Assembly (NCBI GenBank): GCA_964368605.1
Contig: CAYJBP010000122.1
Coordinates: 1-6,199, forward strand
Length of the DNA stretch: 6,199 bases
Direction: 5' to 3'
From: CAYJBP01 sp964368605
Lineage (GTDB): Bacteria; Bacillota; Dehalobacteriia; UBA4068
The notes beneath the pieces are model-generated. The model had not been told where the DNA came from, ran no database searches, and worked only from the letters and a program-made list of their open reading frames with translations. The position numbers and the translations under genes were made by a program. Positions 1 to 4,581 of this stretch are shown piece after piece. Within the stretch, counting starts at the first letter, position 1; every line of letters starts with the position of its first letter.

Positions 1-9
1 TAATCATAA

Positions 10-210
10 TCAAGCCACACCTTCCCGATACTTACCGAAGTTTAGCTCATGAATAATCGCTAAAATAGCTTCGTCATCGTCCCAAGATGCACTAAGCGTG
101 CTTAATTTTGGCATAGTGCCCAAATGCACAACAACAGTGCCGGCCGTCATTTGTAATAGGGTATCTTTTCTTTTGGCACAAATTAGTGCTAAGTTTCCTA
201 GTTGTTTCAT
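10..210 (-). CDS. Small conserved-looking protein of unknown function (66 aa)
   Basis: I do not recognise a named family. The product is 66 residues with no signal peptide or membrane segment. It is a short mixed hydrophobic/charged protein with an acidic WDDDE stretch near residues 43-47 and an ELNFGKY segment near the C-terminus, which looks like a real folded small domain. The ATG at 210 is preceded by GAAGGGA (plus positions 220-226) at 9 nt spacing, a good ribosome binding site, and it is the only sensible start. It begins 25 bp after the pcfJ stop on the same strand, so it is probably the next cistron of the pcfK-pcfJ operon. A small gene directly after pcfJ suggests an accessory role in the same plasmid or element module, but that is inference. 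Coding status is supported by the ribosome binding site and operon position rather than by homology. Confidence 0.72.
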   Translation of the reverse strand: MKQLGNLALICAKRKDTLLQMTAGTVVVHLGTMPKLSTLSASWDDDEAILAIIHELNFGKYREGVA

Positions 211-235
211 TAATTATCATCCCTTCATTTTTAGT

Positions 236-2242
236 TTAAGCCACATACTGCAAATTCTTCACCTTGGCCCATTTATACAAAAAATCATTAACTTCATCTG
301 TCGGCGCACCATTATTATCACCACGAGCTTGGGCTATGGTATTGCCCTTTACCTGCAATGTATAATAAGGCTCGGCTGGATTATCAGCTTTGCGTAAAAA
401 CAGAATGATATACTTCTTGTCAGCCACTGCTGCAACTGAATTTTTCACACAATGATGCAAAATCTGCCCTTCGCTAACAATTTCAGCAGCAGTTTTAGGA
501 GGCAAGATAGTCAGATTATCCATTTGATAATAATATTGCTCTAATAAACATTGATAAGATTGGCCAATAGCCTGATTATAAGCTTCAACCTGTTTAATCT
601 CCAACATATTGCTGGCATTATCATGGGCTTCGTCTAGCTTACGGGGGAAAAGAATAAAACTATCCGTCAAATCATAGTCCAAATCCTCACAAAAGCTGAT
701 ATAATCTTTATACCTGCCAAAAACTATACGCAAATTCTCAAATTGCTTATTGCCATAACGATTGGCCTTGTTTTTAAGCAATTGATATTGTTTGCTTAAA
801 TAAACCATTAGCTTATGCGGTGTGGCATATTTTAGTATTCTTACCAAATCTTCGATATCATGAATACTAATCTCATATTGAGAGCACCAGTACAAAAGCT
901 GCGGATTAGGCTGAATACCTTCTAAACGCATTAATTGCAATAACTTCAACTCTCGCATACCGATATAGTCTTGCTGTAAAAAAGGAATATCGGCTTTATC
1001 TAAACCCAATACCTCTTTTAAAGTTCGTCCTTGAGTATTAATAAATTCATCCGGCTTATTAAATCTAAGGCTGTAAGCAGCATAACAAGCAATCTTATTC
1101 AGCCCCAATTTCACCAGATATTCCAAAAATGGCAGATGATAATAACTTGTTAAATAAGTAGCTACCTCTAATTCTTCACGGTCAAATAGATAAAATTGCT
1201 TTAACTGTGAATATTGCCATATTGTGCCTTGCAATTCTTGGGCTAAATTACGATGATAAAGATGACCGCAAGTTTCAGCATAAAAATTCCTTTGATAATA
1301 ACTGCGAAAAGGTGCAAGACCGTTTTTCCAAGGGGTTGAATCCGTGAATTCATATTTGTAATGAAATGGCGTAAACTTTAAATCCCCTAATTTATCTTTA
1401 GTCAGGAAAATTCGCATGGCTTCATGCAAAGTTATTTTTGGATTATCTTCATGCTGATAATGAGCATAGTATTTTAAAATCCGAACCACCACTTCGGTAG
1501 CGGAAATTTGCTGTACCACTTGCAGAGTGCCAAAATCGCTTATCCGTCCACGACGTTTGCGAGATTTGCAAATCGCTGCTCGCCGGCATTTAGGGCAAAA
1601 AGCTTGCTCATTATATTTAGGGTGCTTGATGATAATATCTTGCTTGCAAGAAGAACAATAAGCAGCTATATTGCCTCTACCTCGATTATAACTGTAAAAG
1701 AGATAGGTTGGTAATATTTCCGTCCGCAAAAAGCTGTTTATATCACGCGGTAAGCTCTTGATTGATTTCATCTTGGCAATTATTTTGCGCTGCTTTTTGT
1801 GACGAGCTGCCAGAAATTGCTTATCCTTAATCTGCTTTTGCAATTCATCTAAAGCAGCAAAACCCAGTGCCTTATTACGGCAAAAATCGGTTATCCGCTT
1901 TTGATCGGCTAAACTAATAAATGAACACTTTTTAGTAAAATGCCAATCCCGATCTATTTCATCAGTACGAGCAGTGCGCCATTGATATTGATCATTGGCG
2001 CATCTTTTTAAGGTAGCAAAATCCGTTTTACGCTGGAAAACAATATAAGTCGGTTTAAAGTCAGCTTGCAATAAAGCTTCACGCTGATAAATATAAACGA
2101 TTAAATAGCGTTTACCGGCAATATTTTTGACAGCGGTATGGATTAAATACTCTACTTGTTGAACATAAAGCAAGCCATTATCTTTGGTTATTGCCAATTT
2201 GGGCAAAGCTAAAGCCCTGCAAGCCCTTTTATTGACGCTCAT
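236..2242 (-). CDS. pcfJ: PcfJ-like protein of conjugative plasmids/integrative elements
   Basis: The product has 668 residues and the layout of the PcfJ family, named after the pcf transfer region of enterococcal plasmid pCF10; its biochemical role is not established. A four-Cys zinc-ribbon-like cluster is visible (C196xxC199, C216xxC219) followed by a basic patch (KSRKRRGR, about 226-233), which suggests nucleic-acid contact. The conserved PcfJ C-terminal domain covers about residues 580-665: an EG pair at 591-592, HHCV at 596-599, then IILFLRK, a YTLQV strand, a QARG motif and a final W-containing helix. The middle is rich in Tyr, Leu and Lys and mostly helical by eye. The ATG at 2242 is preceded at 8 nt by a strong AGGAGGTG (plus 2251-2258) lying inside the last codons of the PcfK-like gene; the two genes are 3 bp apart, so translation is probably coupled. 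The gene is intact, with no frameshift. Family call confident; function not. Confidence 0.86.
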   Translation of the reverse strand: MSVNKRACRALALPKLAITKDNGLLYVQQVEYLIHTAVKNIAGKRYLIVYIYQREALLQADFKPTYIVFQRKTDFATLKRCANDQYQWRTARTDEIDRDWHFTKKCSFISLADQKRITDFCRNKALGFAALDELQKQIKDKQFLAARHKKQRKIIAKMKSIKSLPRDINSFLRTEILPTYLFYSYNRGRGNIAAYCSSCKQDIIIKHPKYNEQAFCPKCRRAAICKSRKRRGRISDFGTLQVVQQISATEVVVRILKYYAHYQHEDNPKITLHEAMRIFLTKDKLGDLKFTPFHYKYEFTDSTPWKNGLAPFRSYYQRNFYAETCGHLYHRNLAQELQGTIWQYSQLKQFYLFDREELEVATYLTSYYHLPFLEYLVKLGLNKIACYAAYSLRFNKPDEFINTQGRTLKEVLGLDKADIPFLQQDYIGMRELKLLQLMRLEGIQPNPQLLYWCSQYEISIHDIEDLVRILKYATPHKLMVYLSKQYQLLKNKANRYGNKQFENLRIVFGRYKDYISFCEDLDYDLTDSFILFPRKLDEAHDNASNMLEIKQVEAYNQAIGQSYQCLLEQYYYQMDNLTILPPKTAAEIVSEGQILHHCVKNSVAAVADKKYIILFLRKADNPAEPYYTLQVKGNTIAQARGDNNGAPTDEVNDFLYKWAKVKNLQYVA

Positions 2243-2245
2243 GGC

Positions 2246-2899
2246 TTATTCACCTCCTGCCATTTGCTCTAAGAGGGATAATTGCTCGGCTTGGTTTGGT
2301 ATTGCTTCTAAGATAGTTGGCTGATTTTCTTGGATAGTGGGAGCAGATTTTTTAGATGTAGATTTTTTGCTTTTAGAAGAAGCGCTATAGGGCTTAGGCA
2401 CAAATTTTTCCTCTTTGGCCAAATCCTCCGGGGCATCTAAATCAAGAAAATAATCTTCAGCCCATTTATAGCAAAGCTGATCGGGAACATCACTGCCATA
2501 ACCACCGCCCAAGGCTTGTTCATTATTAGCCTCCATTTCCTGCTTGATATAATCTTTTGCCATACGAGTAATATAGCGAAAACAATTAACCATGCTCTTT
2601 TGAGGGTGCAGGCTATGCCGGGCTAAGTTCAAGTCCAAGGCGCATTTATTTTGAATATGCTCACTAACGCAGATTTTCATATTGCGCCTGGTGAGAATTT
2701 CCGTACCTGTATCAATATGAGCGGTTGCCGCTTGAATAAGCTGATCATCACTTAGACAAACTGCCGTTTCCCATTGCATAAATAATTCTTCCTTTTTGGC
2801 ATTTTGCTTAGCTTCCCATTCGGCTTTACGCTGGGCTTCTTGTTCTTCATGCTCTTTTTTCTTTTGAGCTTCGGAATTACTTAACTTTACTGTATCCAT
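2246..2899 (-). CDS. pcfK: PcfK-like / AcrIIA9-family protein
   Basis: The product has 217 residues. An N-terminal Lys/Glu/Gln-rich helix (about 9-45) looks like a coiled coil. The core (about 46-160) carries the segment typical of PcfK-like proteins: a basic helix (FRYITRMAKDYIKQ, 107-120), a Gly-rich turn (GGGYGSDVPD, 131-140) and an aromatic acidic helix (YKWAEDYFLDLD, 144-155). A Lys/Ser linker (about 167-186) leads to a C-terminal QLSLL peptide at 206-210. PcfK is named from pCF10; the same broad family includes AcrIIA9, a reported inhibitor of Cas9. Whether this member inhibits Cas9 cannot be read from sequence. The start at 2899 has AGGAGG (plus 2904-2909) at a short 4-nt spacing. It is encoded directly before the pcfJ-like gene, the usual partner, and has its own candidate promoter and leader stem-loop upstream. 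The family call is by motif recollection, not a search. Confidence 0.78.
   Translation of the reverse strand: MDTVKLSNSEAQKKKEHEEQEAQRKAEWEAKQNAKKEELFMQWETAVCLSDDQLIQAATAHIDTGTEILTRRNMKICVSEHIQNKCALDLNLARHSLHPQKSMVNCFRYITRMAKDYIKQEMEANNEQALGGGYGSDVPDQLCYKWAEDYFLDLDAPEDLAKEEKFVPKPYSASSKSKKSTSKKSAPTIQENQPTILEAIPNQAEQLSLLEQMAGGE
2251..2258 (-). promoter_or_regulatory. Ribosome binding site of pcfJ inside the pcfK 3' end
   Basis: AGGAGGTG on the minus strand, 8 nt before the pcfJ ATG at 2242. The same bases encode the final Gly residues of the PcfK-like protein, whose TAA stop is at 2246-2248. Ribosomes finishing pcfK therefore terminate on top of the pcfJ initiation region, an arrangement that favours translational coupling and a fixed product ratio. 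Confidence 0.85.
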
Positions 2900-2916
2900 T
2901 ATTCCTCCTAATACAA

Positions 2917-2949
2917 AAAGAAGATATCACAAAAAGTGATATCTTCTTT
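2917..2949 (-). promoter_or_regulatory. 14-bp perfect stem-loop in the pcfK leader
   Basis: Positions 2917-2930 and 2936-2949 are perfect inverted copies (AAAGAAGATATCAC and its complement) around a 5-base loop. On the minus strand the loop is TTTTT and the stem is followed by TTTTTGT, then the pcfK ribosome binding site about 8 nt later. If the candidate -10 at 2957-2962 is used, transcription would begin at about 2950, so the stem would form the extreme 5' end of the pcfK-pcfJ mRNA, where it could stabilise the transcript or limit early elongation. Alternatives are a weak, GC-poor terminator for transcripts arriving from upstream, or a protein-binding palindrome. The structure is certain from the sequence; its role is inference. 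Confidence 0.8.
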
Positions 2950-2956
2950 ACTTGAT

Positions 2957-2988
2957 ATTATAATATAATCATTGATATAACTCTGTTT
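2957..2988 (-). promoter_or_regulatory. Candidate promoter for pcfK-pcfJ
   Basis: A perfect TATAAT lies on the minus strand at plus 2957-2962 in a very AT-rich stretch, about 58 bp before the pcfK start. No good TTGACA is found at 16-18 bp, so the -35 is weak or the promoter depends on an activator. The position fits a transcript beginning just before the 2917-2949 stem-loop. Confidence is limited because TATAAT is common in AT-rich DNA. Confidence 0.45.
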
Positions 2989-3005
2989 TACATTCAGCAG
3001 AGTTA
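2978..3005. promoter_or_regulatory. Operator-like inverted repeat TAACTCTG-N12-CAGAGTTA
   Basis: Perfect 8-bp arms at 2978-2985 and 2998-3005 are separated by 12 bases. The site covers the -35 region of the candidate pcfK promoter, where a repressor or activator would normally act. It is not followed by a T-run on either strand, which argues against an intrinsic terminator for the YkvA gene ending at 3034. Binding protein unknown. Confidence 0.5.
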
Positions 3006-3033
3006 GGTTCTAATAAACATTAATTAGCACATA

Positions 3034-3255
3034 CTAGCGTTCGCTCAATCCATTGTCATTGTTGCCATTAGGTTGGTTTTCTAACTTTTTGGTAGTCAAA
3101 AAACTTTGGACTATAGTTGCCGCAATAACGAGAAGCCCATCATCAGCCACGCCTACTACTGGAAGGGCATCAGGAACTAAGTCCACAGGAAAACCTAGGT
3201 AAACTAAGGCAATCCAAAAAAGTGGATTTGCTGCTACTTGTTTAACATACTTCAT
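3034..3255 (-). CDS. YkvA/DUF1232 family small membrane protein
   Basis: A short protein with one or two hydrophobic segments (NPLFWIALVYLGF and a second stretch GLLVIAATIVQSFL). Between them is the hallmark of the YkvA/DUF1232 family: FPVDLVPDALPVVGVADDGLLV, that is PxDLxPDxxPxxGxxDD, which begins about 24 residues from the start. The C-terminal tail (about 25 residues) is polar, Asn-rich and probably disordered. The family is widespread and usually annotated only as a membrane-associated protein of unknown function. The frame can begin at a GTG at 3264 (76 aa), but GAAAGGGTG at plus 3262-3270 is a Shine-Dalgarno sequence placed correctly for the ATG at 3255 (73 aa), which I choose; the ATG at 3261 is too close. 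A consensus promoter lies about 55 bp upstream, so this gene has its own transcript start. Small YkvA proteins are occasionally carried by mobile elements; its role here is unknown. Confidence 0.82.
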   Translation of the reverse strand: MKYVKQVAANPLFWIALVYLGFPVDLVPDALPVVGVADDGLLVIAATIVQSFLTTKKLENQPNGNNDNGLSER

Positions 3256-3311
3256 CAGCATCACCCTTTCATTATAAAGAAAACAATTTCATGACACTAA
3301 AACGTATATAT

Positions 3312-3340
3312 ATTATAATCTAAATACGACATAATGTCAA
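3312..3340 (-). promoter_or_regulatory. Consensus sigma-70-type promoter for the YkvA gene
   Basis: On the minus strand there is a perfect TTGACA (plus 3335-3340), a 17-bp spacer, and a perfect TATAAT (plus 3312-3317). The predicted start near 3304 gives a leader of about 50 nt before the ATG at 3255. This is the best promoter in the window and implies strong expression unless repressed; it overlaps a palindrome (3328-3338). Confidence 0.85.
3328..3338. promoter_or_regulatory. Palindrome GACATAATGTC overlapping the -35 box
   Basis: GACAT and ATGTC are inverted around a central A, and the right half forms part of the TTGACA box. A dimeric repressor bound here would block RNA polymerase at an otherwise unrestrained consensus promoter. 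This placement is typical of XRE-type or similar small repressors, but no regulator gene is present in the window. Confidence 0.5.
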
Positions 3341-3351
3341 ATTATCAAAAT

Positions 3352-3374
3352 TAAGGTATGGTTTATTGACCTTA
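3352..3374 (-). terminator. Weak candidate terminator downstream of the 273-aa gene
   Basis: TAAGGT at 3352-3357 pairs with ACCTTA at 3369-3374 across an 11-base loop. On the minus strand the stem is followed by ATTTTGAT. It lies about 80 bp after the stop at 3453 and just before the YkvA promoter, a sensible place to end the upstream transcript. The stem is short and AT-rich, so termination would be inefficient. Confidence 0.33.
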
Positions 3375-3452
3375 TAGCAATACCGCAGTACGATATTTTT
3401 CTAAGAATGAAGGAATGCTATCAATTCACATATCACTTATTATTGTATTAAG

Positions 3453-4274
3453 TCAAGCCGGTAATTGTTCACGATCACCGTTAATCGTTGAGGCGGTAAT
3501 GCTAAAACCTTGAGCGGTATCATTAACCGCATAACCCGACTCAACATAATTATCTTCTTGACGAAACTCGGCATCGGCTGCTCTTTGTTGTAAAATTAGC
3601 TTGATTTGACTGCGGAAATCATCGGCATAGGCCTTAACTTCCATCAGCTTCTCACCACTAAAATCACCAATTTTTTTAAAAGTGGCGACACTATAGAGCT
3701 GACTGCCGTTTTCTTCTCGTTTAAGCCCGATTTGAACCAGTGAACCATAAGTAGCTCGCCGTCTGGTAGCAAAGGCTGAATTAAAGAAATCATTGTACGG
3801 ACGAATACTGGTCGGCGGCAAAGATAATTGTAAAGGTAAAAATTCACCGTCACGCAAAAGATAGAGCACACGCATATTTTTACAAGCCTTGCCTCGTCCT
3901 TCCTTACCTGTACCAAACTGATTATGGGGGCAAGCAGAACAAAGTCCACCGGGATCGCCACTACCTAATTTGCCATCAACCGTTGAGCAAAGCGGCAAAC
4001 TATTATCATCATATTCGCTGCCTTCCTGCCAATAAGCACCGGCAGCATGATTATAAAGAATTATCCCTTCTAAGAACTTGCTATAATCGGGGTTTTCCGG
4101 GTCATCGCCGGATATTTCAAATTGCAAACCACCGCTACCGGGGATTTTGACCTTTTGAAATGAAATGCGTAAACCCTCCATATCCTCTTGCAAATCCTCT
4201 TTAGAAAATACATCATCGGTATTTAATGCCGGAAGCCGGAAATTCTCCATAGTTGTTAAAGCGGTATTAGTCAT
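3453..4274 (-). CDS. Conserved mobile-element protein of unknown function with four-Cys cluster (273 aa)
   Basis: I recall similar unnamed proteins on Firmicutes plasmids and integrative elements but no assigned function. In the 273-residue form visible features are: an acidic N-terminus leading into a segment GLRISFQKVKIPGSGGLQF (about 34-52); an ILYNH motif (72-76); a putative metal site C96, C112xxC115 and C131, with Gly-rich spacing (DGK, GDPGG, GTGKEGRGK); then strand-rich text LYLLRDGEFLPLQLSLPPTS (138-157) and a basic ATRRR (169-173). The C-terminal third is polar. No signal peptide or membrane helix. The beta-rich middle and Cys cluster would suit a nucleic-acid-binding fold, but that is inference. 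Start choice: an ATG at 4289 exists, but its first codons (ATGGAGG) are themselves the Shine-Dalgarno sequence (GGAGG, plus 4283-4287), 8 nt before the ATG at 4274, so I use 4274. Its original leader has been interrupted by the insertion-like element. Confidence 0.85.
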   Translation of the reverse strand: MTNTALTTMENFRLPALNTDDVFSKEDLQEDMEGLRISFQKVKIPGSGGLQFEISGDDPENPDYSKFLEGIILYNHAAGAYWQEGSEYDDNSLPLCSTVDGKLGSGDPGGLCSACPHNQFGTGKEGRGKACKNMRVLYLLRDGEFLPLQLSLPPTSIRPYNDFFNSAFATRRRATYGSLVQIGLKREENGSQLYSVATFKKIGDFSGEKLMEVKAYADDFRSQIKLILQQRAADAEFRQEDNYVESGYAVNDTAQGFSITASTINGDREQLPA

Positions 4275-4282
4275 TTTTCTTT

Positions 4283-4287
4283 CCTCC
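4283..4287 (-). promoter_or_regulatory. Ribosome binding site deciding the start at 4274
   Basis: GGAGG on the minus strand lies 8 nt before the ATG at 4274. It overlaps the upstream in-frame ATG at 4289, which has no good ribosome binding site of its own because it is preceded by AT-rich sequence. This makes 4274 the likely start. Confidence 0.75.
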
Positions 4288-4305
4288 ATTTAATTTAATA
4301 TTTTA

Positions 4306-4310
4306 GCTTG
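4306..4310. repeat. Left copy of 5-bp direct repeat (candidate target-site duplication)
   Basis: GCTTG, matching 4586-4590, directly abuts the left terminal inverted repeat of the insertion-like element. Five bases can match by chance; the case rests on the reading-frame restoration described under the mobile element. Confidence 0.5.
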
Positions 4311-4339
4311 TAGCGTAAAAAAACTCGAACCAAAACGGT
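4311..4339 (+). repeat. Left terminal inverted repeat
   Basis: Begins TAGCGT, includes a run of seven A and CTCGAACC, and ends ACGGT. It matches the complement of 4553-4581 at 22/29 positions without gaps. On the minus strand it reads GGTTCGAG followed by seven T, so it may also act as a weak intrinsic terminator tail for transcription crossing the element. Confidence 0.65.
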
Positions 4340-4380
4340 TTTGCACTCAAACTCAGCGGCATCTAGCGGCCTTGCCGTCA

Positions 4381-4405
4381 CTTCTCGTAGCGCTGCTACG
4401 AAAAG
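4381..4405. repeat. Strong hairpin flanked by a 7-bp direct repeat
   Basis: TCGTAGC (4385-4391) and GCTACGA (4395-4401) pair around GCT. After a single mismatch the stem extends by CTT/AAG to 4381 and 4405. GCCGTCA occurs on both sides, at 4374-4380 and 4408-4414, with CGGCA/TGCCG (4357-4361, 4373-4377) forming a further small stem. This is the most structured part of the insertion-like element. Confidence 0.75.
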
Positions 4406-4459
4406 CGCCGTCAATCCCACTATCTATCCACTAATTTTGGCGCAAAACTGCTTCGCACC

Positions 4460-4552
4460 CTTGTTTAGGCTGCAAAGTTTCTTGTTTTAGCTAATATGTA
4501 ATCAAAAAATACAATTTAACTATTTATTAATAAATTGTGTAGCCTAAACAAG
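4460..4552. repeat. Perfect 12-bp inverted repeat enclosing an AT-rich palindromic core
   Basis: CTTGTTTAGGCT at 4460-4471 is exactly inverted at 4541-4552. The 69 bases between are very AT-rich and contain two nested symmetrical sequences: ACAATTTA (4511-4518) with TAAATTGT (4531-4538), and a perfect 14-bp palindrome ATTTATTAATAAAT at 4522-4535. The right arm directly abuts the right terminal inverted repeat. Confidence 0.85.
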
Positions 4553-4581
4553 AGCGTATGGGTTCAAGTCCTTTCACGCTA
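4553..4581 (-). repeat. Right terminal inverted repeat, overlapping the DUF932 stop codon
   Basis: On the minus strand it begins with TAG, which is the stop codon of the DUF932 gene (4579-4581), and continues CGTGAAAGGACTTGAACC. Internally AGCGT (4553-4557) and ACGCT (4576-4580) can close a hairpin immediately after the stop. The plus strand contains GGTTCAAGTCC, which resembles a tRNA T-arm, but no full tRNA is present. Confidence 0.65.

Noticed and set aside
1..7. Start of a further minus-strand gene (ATG at 7)
   Set aside because: AAGGTG at 18-23 is a possible ribosome binding site at 10 nt, but only two codons are visible, too little to call a gene.
98..397. Plus-strand frame of 99 codons
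   Set aside because: It lies opposite the 66-aa gene and the C-terminal coding region of pcfJ, has no ribosome binding site or family resemblance, and its composition is that of an antisense shadow.
1508..1714. Plus-strand frame of 68 codons inside pcfJ
   Set aside because: Antisense to the zinc-ribbon region of the PcfJ-like protein, which is well supported; no independent coding signals.
3644..3961. Minus-strand frame of 105 codons inside the 273-aa gene
   Set aside because: Alternative frame of the same strand with no ribosome binding site; it overlaps the Cys cluster and the conserved middle of the real gene.
4490..4581. tRNA gene or tRNA-embedded attachment site
   Set aside because: Only a T-loop-like GGTTCAAGTCC is present. 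No matching acceptor stem, D-arm or anticodon arm can be placed upstream at tRNA distances, and the T-stem pairs poorly.
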